From contig JAHRFD010000002.1 in the NCBI GenBank assembly GCA_020882975.1, positions 318,039-382,038 on the forward strand: a stretch of 64,000 nucleotides of DNA, read 5' to 3'. The stretch comes from Microcoleus sp. EPA2. Its GTDB lineage: Bacteria; Cyanobacteriota; Cyanobacteriia; Cyanobacteriales; Microcoleaceae. Below, one piece after another: positions 19,496 through 29,320 of the stretch (position 1 is its first letter; every line of letters begins with the position of its first letter). The notes beneath the pieces were generated by a model that saw only the letters and a program-made list of their open reading frames with translations, searched no databases and had not been told where the DNA came from. Both the position numbers and the translations under genes were made by a program.

Positions 19496-19563
19496 AAAAA
19501 CCCGGTTTCTGCGTGAATATTTGTCGAAAAAAAGGACTATTTTTGGAAGAAACCGGGTTTTTT
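19496..19563. repeat. Inverted-repeat hairpin upstream of pyrG
   Basis: Fifteen-base arms AAAAACCCGGTTTCT (19496-19510) and AGAAACCGGGTTTTT (19549-19563) separated by 38 bp. It lies in the 382-bp spacer between the divergent vWA gene and pyrG. The T-rich right end could act as a terminator, but neither neighbouring gene transcribes into it from upstream, so it is listed as a repeat. Nothing else is recognisable in the spacer. Confidence 0.65.
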
Positions 19564-19677
19564 GCGTCCACGACTAAATTAGACAATTAAATAGCTGTAC
19601 CCACCGCAGATTCAAAAAATACTCCATGAATGCTGGACAATTTGGTTTTTAGCTTTTAGATTTGAGTGTTACCTTAA

Positions 19678-21366
<1,689 letters not shown>

Positions 21367-21511
21367 GCTGCCACGCATCTAATTTGACCATCAAGTTTGA
21401 TAAGATTTTTGTAGGAAAGTTGTTCTGAGCAACTCCGAAGCAGAATCAAGGAATATTTAGATGCGTGACGGCGGATGTGACACATTATTAATATATTTTC
21501 AGCGAAAAACC

Positions 21512-21547
21512 TAACCCCACTCCCAACCCTAGTAGGGATCGGGGTTA
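21512..21547. repeat. Palindromic repeat downstream of pyrG
   Basis: Arms TAACCCC (21512-21518) and GGGGTTA (21541-21547) with an inner CCCT/AGGG pairing (21527-21530 with 21534-21537). It lacks a U tract, so it is probably a dispersed repeat and only possibly a terminator. The rest of the 304-bp spacer holds nothing recognisable. Confidence 0.5.
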
Positions 21548-21670
21548 AGCATAAGGATGTGAAAATGCTAATATTCTCTAATGTTGAGTCAAGCTCTATG
21601 GGGTTAGATTTCAAAATAGATTTTTTTAACTCTTGTTACATACCAGGAAACGGAGGTTTCAGGAGGTGTT

Positions 21671-22093
21671 GTGGCTTACTGGATTAAATTAATTTATGAG
21701 AAAAATTCTTACATAATCGACCTGGATACTATTAGTGCTTTTTCTAAGGAACTGGATAATAACAGGATCGCATTTTGGCTGCCTCATAGCAGTCAGCCGA
21801 TTATCCTCAATCCCCACGGTAATTCTGATGCTTACAGGCAAGTTATAGATTATCTCAAAAGAACAATCGATCGCAATTCTCAGAAATGCTGGGTCACAAT
21901 TAATTACGATCGCAAAGAATTTTCGATCGATTTGAGTCGAATTAGTTTTTTTGCTTGGGAACCTAATGGTCGGTTAACTTTTTGTTTACCAGACAGTGCA
22001 CTTAATATTGTGCTCGCTCCCCATACTAATCCCCATGATTATCAAAAATTACAGGAATATATCAAAAATACAACGGGACTTTCGGGGCCATAA
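21671..22093 (+). CDS. Hypothetical protein with internal duplication (GTG start)
   Basis: A 140-residue protein of unknown function. The GTG at 21671 is supported by a perfect AGGAGG at 21661-21666, four bases upstream. The protein is two copies of one module of about 65 residues: the first from WIKLIYEKNSYIIDLDTISAF to the helix AYRQVIDYLKRTI, the second from WVTINYDRKEFSIDLSRISFF to DYQKLQEYIKNTT. Each has beta strands, a FWLP/FCLP motif, an NPH/TNPH turn and a C-terminal helix. No signal peptide or membrane segment. It stands alone between pyrG and a repeat nest. Confidence 0.8.
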   Translation: MAYWIKLIYEKNSYIIDLDTISAFSKELDNNRIAFWLPHSSQPIILNPHGNSDAYRQVIDYLKRTIDRNSQKCWVTINYDRKEFSIDLSRISFFAWEPNGRLTFCLPDSALNIVLAPHTNPHDYQKLQEYIKNTTGLSGP

Positions 22094-22216
22094 CCAATAA
22101 CTAATAACTAATGACTGGGGAATTTGTTATTTGTTGTTTGTTATTTGTTATTTGTTATTTGTTGTTTGTTGTTTGTTGTTTGTTATACCAATTGCATAAA
22201 GTAGCGCTACATATCT

Positions 22217-22250
22217 ACCCCCCCAACCCCCCCTTACTAAGGGGGGGCTT
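22217..22250. repeat. C/G-tract palindrome
   Basis: CCCCCCCTT (22227-22235), ACT, AAGGGGGGG (22239-22247), preceded by another C run. The same element type lies inside the VIT/vWA coding sequence at 18608-18640. Confidence 0.7.
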
Positions 22251-22327
22251 TGAACTACATCTGTAGTAGGACTTTATGAAAATGGTATTATTTGTTGTTG
22301 GTTATTTGTTGTTTGTTGGAGTTAGCT

Positions 22328-22398
22328 ATTAGGAGTAAAGCTGATATAATACTCATACATAATAGCTAATGACAACCAACAACTGACCACTAACCAAT
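22328..22398. repeat. 71-bp direct repeat, copy A
   Basis: Starts ATTAGGAGTAAAGCTGATAT and matches 22570-22640 with a single A/G difference. The copies flank the dispersed element at 22441-22560. Confidence 0.85.
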
Positions 22399-22440
22399 TC
22401 CAATCACCAATGACCAATCACCAATGACCAATTCCCAATC

Positions 22441-22560
22441 ATATCAATTCCGGTTGTATCGTCAGGTGATTTAACCGCGAAGGCGCGTTCCCCGCAGGGG
22501 TTCCCGTAGGGTAGGACGCGAAGGAAGAGAAGAGAGAGTTTAATAATTCCAATGAAGAGA
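22441..22560. repeat. Dispersed repeat element (intergenic copy)
   Basis: Begins ATATCAATTCCGGTTGTATC, contains TTAACCGCGAAGGCGCG and a CCCCGCAGGGG hairpin, and ends in AGAGAAGAGAGAGTTTAAT. A related copy is embedded in the coding sequence of the Omp85 protein at 59518-59607. Confidence 0.75.
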
Positions 22561-22569
22561 GGATTTGAT

Positions 22570-22640
22570 ATTAGGAGTAAAGCTGATATAATACTCGTAC
22601 ATAATAGCTAATGACAACCAACAACTGACCACTAACCAAT
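22570..22640. repeat. 71-bp direct repeat, copy B
   Basis: Second copy of the repeat at 22328-22398, differing at one position by eye. Confidence 0.85.
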
Positions 22641-22692
22641 GCGCAATGACCAATTCCCAATCACCAATAACCAATAACCAATAACAATTAAA

Positions 22693-23571
22693 TTACCTCC
22701 AAGCTAGTTTTGCTGCCCCTACCATCCCTGCTTGATTTCCCAATTCAGCTACCAATAACTGCAAATTCTCCCTAGAACTGGGGAGAACCCGTCGCTCTAT
22801 TTCTGCTATAACCGCCGGGAAAAAAAACTCTGCACCTGCACTAATTCCGCCACCGATAATAATAGCTTCCGGCGTTAAAACATAAATGAGACTTGCCAAA
22901 CCTATACCGAGATAACGACCATAATTTTGCCAATATTCTACAGCTTTGGCATCTCCAGATTTTGCTAAATTTGCTAATTCTAGCGGTTCTAAACCAGTTT
23001 CGCGACGAATTGCTTGCACTGAAACATACTGTTCTAAGGAACCACGATTGCCGCTGTTGCATTCCGGGCCATCGGGATTGATGGTAATTAATCCTAACTC
23101 GCCGGCGGCACCTTGATGACCTGAAAATAGTTTGCCATCTAGGATAACTGCACCCCCGACACCAGTGCCTAATGTGAGTAAAATTAAGTTGTTAAAATGG
23201 CGGCCCGCACCTAACCAAGCTTCTCCTAATCCAGCACAGTTAGCGTCATTTGCTAATAGGGTGGGCAGTCCGGTTTTGGCTTCTAACCAATCAGCTAGGG
23301 GGACGTTTTGCCAGTTTTTGAGGTTAATGGCGACTCTGGCTATTCTCCCAGCCGCGTCTGCGGGGCCTGGGGTGCCGATGCCGATCGCCTTTACAGCATT
23401 TTCCACTGGATTGAGTTGAGAAATTGCCTCTACCATTGCCGCTAAAACCGCTTCTGGTGTGGCGGGTTGAGGCGTTGGTACTGTTAAGGATTGATGGCAA
23501 ATTCCCTCGGCGCTGAATCTGCCGAGTTTGATGGCGGTGCCGCCTAAGTCAATGCCGATTACTTGTGTCAT
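22693..23571 (-). CDS. ROK-family sugar kinase, probable glucokinase
   Basis: A 292-residue ROK-family kinase, expected to phosphorylate glucose (or a related sugar) with ATP in the cytoplasm. The N-terminal phosphate loop is IGIDLGGTAIKLG; the sugar-binding NDANCAGLGEAWLGAG and the LTLGTGVGGAVI motif are clear, and GHQGAAGELG carries the conserved histidine and glutamate. The usual ROK zinc motif CxCGxxGCxE reads ECNSGNRGSLEQ, so most metal ligands are missing. A conventional ATG at 23571 begins MTQVIGIDLGG. The next minus-strand gene upstream in transcription lies 55 bp away. Substrate assignment is by family only. Confidence 0.92.
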   Translation of the reverse strand: MTQVIGIDLGGTAIKLGRFSAEGICHQSLTVPTPQPATPEAVLAAMVEAISQLNPVENAVKAIGIGTPGPADAAGRIARVAINLKNWQNVPLADWLEAKTGLPTLLANDANCAGLGEAWLGAGRHFNNLILLTLGTGVGGAVILDGKLFSGHQGAAGELGLITINPDGPECNSGNRGSLEQYVSVQAIRRETGLEPLELANLAKSGDAKAVEYWQNYGRYLGIGLASLIYVLTPEAIIIGGGISAGAEFFFPAVIAEIERRVLPSSRENLQLLVAELGNQAGMVGAAKLAWR

Positions 23572-23626
23572 GGAGTTTGTGATTTTTAATGTGATATTCT
23601 AACAAGCAATTGATATTTTCAGCAAC

Positions 23627-24169
23627 TTATTCTTCCCCGTCAACACCCAAACCATCTCCTATAAACACTGCTTCAATCACCATCCCCTTCTCACCATCAT
23701 CCTCCTGGGGTGGTAGGGGAAATCTTGCTAATATCTCCTGACTAATTTTCCTCGCAACATTTCCTAATTCCCCGTCACGAATTCTACTCAATAACAGTAG
23801 CCTGCACGCCAATTCTTGAAGCGATGCAACTGATGAATTTGGATTCAGGTTCTCATCAATGTTCCTAGTCGGGATTTCAATCCTTTCTGAATCGACAGAT
23901 TCGGCGTTTGCTAACAAATTTTCGCCAAATCGACGCAGCCAAGTTGCTAATTCTGCATCTTTCAGACGTTTTGCTATCAGAAATCCGGCGACATCTCCTC
24001 TACTCCAGCTTTGATTTACTCCTTCTAGAAGTTCCATGAATTTAGCTTCGTATTCTGTGTCTGTTAGGGTTGGTGGCTGGGGCTTTTCTGGTGTTGGGGG
24101 ATTGGATGGTTGGGTTTTGAAGAGTCGCTGAATTAGTTGTTTGAGGAATTGCCAAATTTTGTTTAGCAT
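23627..24169 (-). CDS. Hypothetical protein next to mltA
   Basis: A 180-residue protein that I do not recognise by name. It has an amphipathic N-terminal helix (MLNKIWQFLKQLIQRLFK) that could bind the membrane face, a Pro-rich linker (about 21-35), a helical domain (about 38-150; LLEGVNQSWSRGDVAGFLIA, SLQELACRLLLLSRIRDGEL), and an acidic tail. It has no signal peptide. It lies 23 bp after the MltA gene in the same direction and is probably co-transcribed; a role near the cell wall would be a guess. Confidence 0.75.
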   Translation of the reverse strand: MLNKIWQFLKQLIQRLFKTQPSNPPTPEKPQPPTLTDTEYEAKFMELLEGVNQSWSRGDVAGFLIAKRLKDAELATWLRRFGENLLANAESVDSERIEIPTRNIDENLNPNSSVASLQELACRLLLLSRIRDGELGNVARKISQEILARFPLPPQEDDGEKGMVIEAVFIGDGLGVDGEE

Positions 24170-24192
24170 TTGTGGGGTACAGATAGTTCGAG

Positions 24193-25395
24193 CTACTTTA
24201 AAAGTGGATAATATAGTTCTCCGGTTGAGTTGATGAAGCCGGCTCGATCGCCCGCCAAGTTTCCTGTTCCCATAAATACATCTACTCTACCGGCACCTTT
24301 AATTGCACCGCCTGTGTCTTGATCTAAAACGTACCGATTTACTTTGTTTTGTTCGAGTTTTCCTTCTGCATTGGGGTAGGGAAGTTTGGTACTAATGAGT
24401 GCTAGGGCCCCCGGTGGCATTAAGGATTTGTCAGTGGCGATCGACCTTTCGGCAGTTACTGGCACTCCAATGCTTCCTATGGCGGGAGCTCCCTTAGTGT
24501 CTCGGAAGAATACAAAGCTTTGATTCTTTGGCAAATACTTGTTCATTTCTTCGGGGAAGTTGGCAAAATATTCTGTTAATTTTGGCAAGTTTAACTGTTC
24601 TAAAGTAAACTTTCCATCTTTAACTAATTCTCGCCCAACTCCTGTATAACTGTGACTTGTTTTCCCGGCAAAACCGACTGTCATGACATCACCATCTGGG
24701 AGCTGCAATTTAGCAGAACCTTGGACGTGAATTAGAAATGCTTGGAAGCGATCGCGCAACCAAACTAATTCTAATCCGCGCAACAATCCTTTGCTTCCCT
24801 GCAAAGCATCTGCCCCTTCTAATTCCAATCTTGTCGGGTGAGGTTTTGGCCAAGACGCGATGTTTGGTGGCACGCGATAAAGGGGATATCGATATTCGGC
24901 TGTCTGGGTTCTTGAGGCGGCGTAAATAGGCTCAAAATAACCGGTAAATGCTACAGTGCCTTGCCCGTCTTTGCCGATGGATTTGTAAAATACAAATTCC
25001 CGCTTGACAGATTCTTGAAGTTGTGATGGGGTGGTAGAGTTGACAACTAATTGGCGAAAGCGATCGAGGGAACGGCGGACTCGATCGCGCGTAATTCCTG
25101 CTACTTGATACCGTCGGTAAACATTAGCTGCTGCTGCGCTATCGAGATAACCTAGGCTGTAGTCGATCGACTTTAATAACGATGCTTTGTCTCCGGGTTT
25201 GCCCTCAACGCCCCAAATTTGAGCATCAAAGGCGATGGATTCGGATTCACTTGCTGATAGCTGAGTCAAACTCACTGGTTGTAGCGGGGAAACTGCCATC
25301 ACGGGGGCATTAAAGGCGATCGCCAAAACGCAACAGGCGATCGTCAATAACTGATACCGAAAAATTTTACTCAATTGCCATCGTCCCTTATTCAT
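24193..25395 (-). CDS. mltA: MltA-type membrane-bound lytic murein transglycosylase
   Basis: A 400-residue enzyme predicted to cleave peptidoglycan glycan strands in the periplasm, forming anhydromuramyl ends. Start: ATG at 25395 (MNKGRWQLSKIFRYQLLTIA), overlapping the previous stop by 8 bases; a TTG at 25407 is possible but less likely. A signal peptide covers about residues 1-34 (no clear lipobox). The MltA barrel domain starts around VAFTGYFEPIYAASRTQTAE and the C-terminal 3D domain ends YVLDQDTGGAIKGAGRVDVF, whose Asp in GRVDVFMG is the family catalytic acid. The overlap suggests translational coupling to the 85-residue gene upstream. Confidence 0.93.
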   Translation of the reverse strand: MNKGRWQLSKIFRYQLLTIACCVLAIAFNAPVMAVSPLQPVSLTQLSASESESIAFDAQIWGVEGKPGDKASLLKSIDYSLGYLDSAAAANVYRRYQVAGITRDRVRRSLDRFRQLVVNSTTPSQLQESVKREFVFYKSIGKDGQGTVAFTGYFEPIYAASRTQTAEYRYPLYRVPPNIASWPKPHPTRLELEGADALQGSKGLLRGLELVWLRDRFQAFLIHVQGSAKLQLPDGDVMTVGFAGKTSHSYTGVGRELVKDGKFTLEQLNLPKLTEYFANFPEEMNKYLPKNQSFVFFRDTKGAPAIGSIGVPVTAERSIATDKSLMPPGALALISTKLPYPNAEGKLEQNKVNRYVLDQDTGGAIKGAGRVDVFMGTGNLAGDRAGFINSTGELYYPLLK

Positions 25396-25645
25396 CGTAT
25401 CTTTCAACGCTAGAAGTAAAAATTGGTTCTACGCGAATTGCCTGAACACTGGTAGGACGAACCACCATGTATTCGCCTTGAATATTTTTGATCGGGACAT
25501 TCAGAAATTCACTGGATTCCTGCTTGGGAACCAAAACAGTGCTGTACCACTTCTGAAAATCTTGCAGCGTTGAGAAACGGACTTCTTCACGGTGGCCGCC
25601 ACTCAGCAACAGATGCACGGAATATTCACTGGGAGTTCTGGGCAT
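25388..25645 (-). CDS. Small conserved-looking hypothetical protein overlapping mltA
   Basis: An 85-residue protein (MPRTPSEYSVHLLLSGGHRE at the N-terminus) whose stop codon lies inside the mltA start, as ATGAATAA. It has alternating hydrophobic strands (VHLLLSGG, EEVRFSTLQDFQKWY, EYMVVRPTSVQAIRVEPIF) and no signal peptide. No domain is recognised. The tight overlap with mltA suggests a shared transcript; the functional link is unknown. Confidence 0.8.
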   Translation of the reverse strand: MPRTPSEYSVHLLLSGGHREEVRFSTLQDFQKWYSTVLVPKQESSEFLNVPIKNIQGEYMVVRPTSVQAIRVEPIFTSSVERYDE

Positions 25646-25915
25646 ATTTGTATTTTAGAGTTGGGATTTTAAGCTTTTGGAACCATTCTATCTTTTACTG
25701 GACATCTGGCATCACTAAAATTTCGGAAATTTCAGACACTTAAAACTGACAGCTATTCGGCTACGCTGATCCAAGGGCGAAGTCGAACAATCCCTACCAC
25801 CCTCACAGACGATTTTGGAGGTGTTTCAGGGATTGGGGCACTCCCGGAATGACCCACGGCCAGCCAAGAAAGCGCGTTTTTCTCCCCATCTAGGGTTGCC
25901 TAGGTGCAGAAACTA

Positions 25916-27577
25916 TCATTTTCGAGTTACCAAAACCCAATCATCAACTGTGCTCACCACTTCAGCACCATCCAAATCTAGATGTTGAAACACTGGTTTT
26001 TCCAACAGAAAATAAGGTTGAGGGAGAGTTTGCCATTTCTGTTGTAGTGTCGGCGCGTCGGCGACAATCACTTGGTGTTCGCTGTAAAAATTCAGGGATG
26101 GACGCGGGAGGCGGTGAGATGTGAATACCTCTTTACCAGCGGGGGTTCCTTCGCGGACCATTGCGGCGATCGGCTTGACTGGATAATCCTCGGCCAGTTC
26201 CCAAACCCAGTTATTTGAGGCGAACAATACTAACAATGTCACGTATGTTCCCCAAATTAAAACTAATAGAAACTGTCGGTCTTTACGGTGCTGTAACCAA
26301 GCTGATAGGATTGTTGTCAAAGCTACAAACAGTAGCATTAACTGTAAATCTCCCTCTGGCGGTGGCAGGCGATTGCCAAATTTTACCAGGCCGCTGAAGT
26401 AAATGCAACCCACAATCGCAACTATCGCCATCACTCCAAAAATGGCGGGATTAGGCAACAAAGATACAGCATCAAAACGTTCCTCTACTTGTGCTTTTTC
26501 CGGTGCTTCTCCCATCGACATTTGTTCCCAAACTTCGGCTAAATAGCTGCCAACTGCTAGGGCAAAAGCTGGATATATTGGTAAAATATACCAAGGCAGT
26601 TTAGTATTCATCACCGAAATAGCTAGCAGATAAACTCCACTCCAAACTAAAACTAATTTTGGTCCAGGAAAATTGCGATTTTCCCAGCTCAAACGCAGCC
26701 CTTGCAGCCAAAATAACTGCCACGGCCAAGGTGATTTTAACAGTTCTAAAAGATAATACCAGGGCGGGCCTTGCTGATGACTAACAGGTTCCCAAATGCG
26801 CCGGAATGATTGATTGACTAAATTGGTGTTGATAAAGTCTTGGCCGTAGTGCAGCCATTGGGCAAAATACCAAGCAGCTACTGGGAAAGTTCCGATCGCC
26901 AATCCGCCCCAAAGATACCCAGAAGTCAGGAGTCGCGGGGTATCCCAAACCAAGAAACAAAGGGCGATCGCCCCTAGTAGCAGCCCCAACATCACGCCCT
27001 TAGTCAAACAAATGAGTCCGAAGCCAATACCGACTGCCAAAGCGTAGCGCAAATCCCGGCGCGATCGCAGCAAACACCAGATTGTCCCTAGCAAAAAACA
27101 CAAAACAGCACCGTCTAGCATCGCCAAACGCCCGTGTCGCACCACTGGTAACAGCGTCAGATAAACTAAAGTCGAAAAAATCGCGATCGCCCGCTGGGGA
27201 AACAACTCCCTAGCAATGGCGTAAAGCAAGGGTACAGAAGTGGCTGTCAACATTGCGGGTATCAACCTCGCTGTCCATTCGCTAACACCGCCTAGGGCGA
27301 AACACAGCCCCATCAACCAGTGTACTAGAGGAGGCTTGTTCAAATAAGGCACTCCATCCAGGGTGGGATAAAGCCAATTTAAGTTACCGCGCCAGATTTC
27401 GCGACTCACCTGGGCTGCAATAGCTTCATCCCAATCCCGCAACGGCACCCCGCCTAGATTCAGCCCGAAAATTAATGCAGCAGCCAACATCGCAGCCAAC
27501 ATCCACAGTTTGTCTGTATAGTGGTCATTTAAGCGAATTTTGGGTTGGTGATTCCCCGGAGGAAACATTTCTGACAT
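25916..27577 (-). CDS. ArnT-like (GT39/GT83) membrane glycosyltransferase
   Basis: A 553-residue polytopic glycosyltransferase of the PMT/ArnT type, which transfers sugars from polyprenyl-phosphate donors on the periplasmic side of the membrane. The first membrane helix (about 26-42) is followed by the catalytic loop GVPLRDWDEAIAAQVSREIW, with the DE motif typical of the family, and by YLNKPPLVHWL. About eleven more hydrophobic segments are visible, then a C-terminal soluble part (about 480-553; GKEVFTSHRLPRPSLNFYSE). Acceptor unknown (protein, lipid or polysaccharide). It appears monocistronic with a divergent neighbour 191 bp away. Confidence 0.9.
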   Translation of the reverse strand: MSEMFPPGNHQPKIRLNDHYTDKLWMLAAMLAAALIFGLNLGGVPLRDWDEAIAAQVSREIWRGNLNWLYPTLDGVPYLNKPPLVHWLMGLCFALGGVSEWTARLIPAMLTATSVPLLYAIARELFPQRAIAIFSTLVYLTLLPVVRHGRLAMLDGAVLCFLLGTIWCLLRSRRDLRYALAVGIGFGLICLTKGVMLGLLLGAIALCFLVWDTPRLLTSGYLWGGLAIGTFPVAAWYFAQWLHYGQDFINTNLVNQSFRRIWEPVSHQQGPPWYYLLELLKSPWPWQLFWLQGLRLSWENRNFPGPKLVLVWSGVYLLAISVMNTKLPWYILPIYPAFALAVGSYLAEVWEQMSMGEAPEKAQVEERFDAVSLLPNPAIFGVMAIVAIVGCIYFSGLVKFGNRLPPPEGDLQLMLLFVALTTILSAWLQHRKDRQFLLVLIWGTYVTLLVLFASNNWVWELAEDYPVKPIAAMVREGTPAGKEVFTSHRLPRPSLNFYSEHQVIVADAPTLQQKWQTLPQPYFLLEKPVFQHLDLDGAEVVSTVDDWVLVTRK

Positions 27578-27768
27578 AAGTTTAAAAGAGTTATTGTAGA
27601 TGTGGAAGTTGGATGGAAGTCGAAACCAGCAAGAAGTCCATGTGAAAAGGTAATAAAATCAATGGCTTCAGCACTTAAATACCTCCTAAATAGGGAAAAA
27701 TTTGCTATATTAGCGTCCCAAACTGAATGTAAACTTAGACAATAGTTATTTACGATCAGGCATTTTCG

Positions 27769-29262
27769 ATGAATTTACCCGTAATCATAGATATTATCAT
27801 CGGCTTAGTTTTTATCTACCTGAGTTTAAGCTTGCTAGCTTCAGAGATTCAGGAATTGATTGCTACTGTCTTGCAGTGGCGAGCCGAACATTTAAAAAAG
27901 TCCATCGAAGTGCTGATTGCTGGCGGTAACGAAGGTGTTCGGGATGAGGCTCAATTTAAGCTAGTCGGACGGTTAGCAAATTTGATTTACAGCAATCCCA
28001 TAATTAACGATTTGAATCAGGGAGCGAAAGGGCCTCTCTCACAAGCATTCCGGTCTTTTAATCGCAGTTTAGGTACATTGTACCGTCGCATCACTGGTAC
28101 CAAAAATGTGTTTGGAGATAAATCCAGTGGGCCTTCTTACATTCCCTCCGAAAGTTTTTCCAGCAGTCTTTTGGATACTTTAAAAATTCAGGAGCTGATG
28201 CAATCTATCACCGAGACTAGATTGGAAAGATTTAAAGACCTACAGTTGGCACAAATTAAAGTTATTGTGGATGGTCTTAATCTATCCGGGTCTACTAAAC
28301 CGATTATAGATCAAGAATTTTTGTGGTTAACGGGCGAATTTAATCGCGTAGTTCAAGATTATAAAAATGAGATTGACAATTTAAAAAATAGTTTGGATAG
28401 AATGTCAGAAAAGCTGGGTTTTTATATTAATGATTCTCAGGTTTATTTGCCGGAATCTGAGCTAGAAGGGAGAGAGTTTCAACGGCAGATGGGCTTTATT
28501 AAAACTAATTTTGACAGTGAATTTGAACGCGAAACACTGCGAAAGCAACTACAACCGAGTTTAAGCAATGTTTTAAATACTATCAGGAAAGTCAGGAAAA
28601 CTCAGGAGACTGTCACAGAAATTATGGAGGAGAAAGAAGGTAGTCCGATTTATCAACAAATTCAAGCAACTGTGGATAGTATGCCAGAATCTCTGAAAAA
28701 TAGTCTTTATATTTTAGCAGAGCGCGCACAAAAAGATGGGGGAGATACTCAGGAGCAGTTGCAGCGGTTTCAGCGGGAAATTGAAATTTGGTTCGATCGC
28801 AGTATGGAGCGGGCTTCGGGGGTTTATAAGCGGAATGCTAGAGGGGTAGCTATTTTGCTCGGCACTGCGATCGCGATCGGTGCCAATGCTGATACTGTGA
28901 ATATTATTAATCGGTTGTCCAAGGATTCGATGCTGCGCTCCACTGTGAATTTGTACGCTCAGCAGTTAGTAGAAAAGAATACTCCTGCGAAATTAGATAA
29001 TTTAACAAATCTCACAAAAGTTCAAAATGAAGTCGGTATAGCTTTGGATAATTTAGCAGTACCTTTCGGCTGGAGTGAACCTAATAGATTAGAAATAGAC
29101 CCCGAAGGAAATGTATTGTGGCCAGCTTTTTTGGCGAAAGTTTTCGGTTGGCTGTTGAGTGGGGTAGCTATTTCGATGGGAGCGGTTTTTTGGTTTGATG
29201 TGCTCAGCAAGATTATCAATATTCGCAATGCAGGTAAGAAACCACCTTCTACAGATACTTGA
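27769..29262 (+). CDS. Conserved membrane protein of unknown function
   Basis: A 497-residue protein. A hydrophobic N-terminal helix (about 5-27, IIDIIIGLVFIYLSLSLLAS) precedes a long, charged and mostly helical region (about 40-355, with coiled-coil stretches such as DYKNEIDNLKNSLDRMSEKL). A second membrane segment (about 360-380) carries WFDRSMERASGVYKRNARGV just before it and GANADTVNII after it, a pattern I recall from uncharacterised proteins in several bacterial phyla. A final membrane helix lies near residues 455-480. Start ATG at 27769 without a strong ribosome-binding site. Function unknown. Confidence 0.8.
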   Translation: MNLPVIIDIIIGLVFIYLSLSLLASEIQELIATVLQWRAEHLKKSIEVLIAGGNEGVRDEAQFKLVGRLANLIYSNPIINDLNQGAKGPLSQAFRSFNRSLGTLYRRITGTKNVFGDKSSGPSYIPSESFSSSLLDTLKIQELMQSITETRLERFKDLQLAQIKVIVDGLNLSGSTKPIIDQEFLWLTGEFNRVVQDYKNEIDNLKNSLDRMSEKLGFYINDSQVYLPESELEGREFQRQMGFIKTNFDSEFERETLRKQLQPSLSNVLNTIRKVRKTQETVTEIMEEKEGSPIYQQIQATVDSMPESLKNSLYILAERAQKDGGDTQEQLQRFQREIEIWFDRSMERASGVYKRNARGVAILLGTAIAIGANADTVNIINRLSKDSMLRSTVNLYAQQLVEKNTPAKLDNLTNLTKVQNEVGIALDNLAVPFGWSEPNRLEIDPEGNVLWPAFLAKVFGWLLSGVAISMGAVFWFDVLSKIINIRNAGKKPPSTDT

Positions 29263-29297
29263 TATAGCAATCCTAAATCATTTGTGAATTTCTTACT

Positions 29298-29320
29298 CCC
29301 GGACCTTAATAAGGTCCGGG
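29298..29320. repeat. Perfect 10-bp palindromic hairpin
   Basis: CCCGGACCTT (29298-29307), AAT, AAGGTCCGGG (29311-29320), 36 bp after the membrane-protein stop. The stem is strong but is followed by a G-rich stretch and not Ts, so terminator function is uncertain. Confidence 0.6.

Larger units (their letters stand above)
22094..22692. repeat. Nest of dispersed and tandem repeats
   Basis: About 600 bp with no gene. It contains a tandem tract of TTTGTTATTTGTTG units (about 22128-22183), a C/G-tract palindrome (22217-22250), a 71-bp direct repeat (22328-22398 and 22570-22640), and a dispersed element with GAAGGCGCG and a CCCCGCAGGGG hairpin (22441-22560). Runs of ACCAATGACCAATC fill the ends. 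The whole block looks like an accumulation site for short repeats between a plus-strand and a minus-strand gene (convergent). Confidence 0.75.

Noticed and set aside
29298..29320. Palindrome as a firm terminator for the 27769 gene
   Set aside because: The stem is not followed by a T run on either side, so it is kept only as a repeat.
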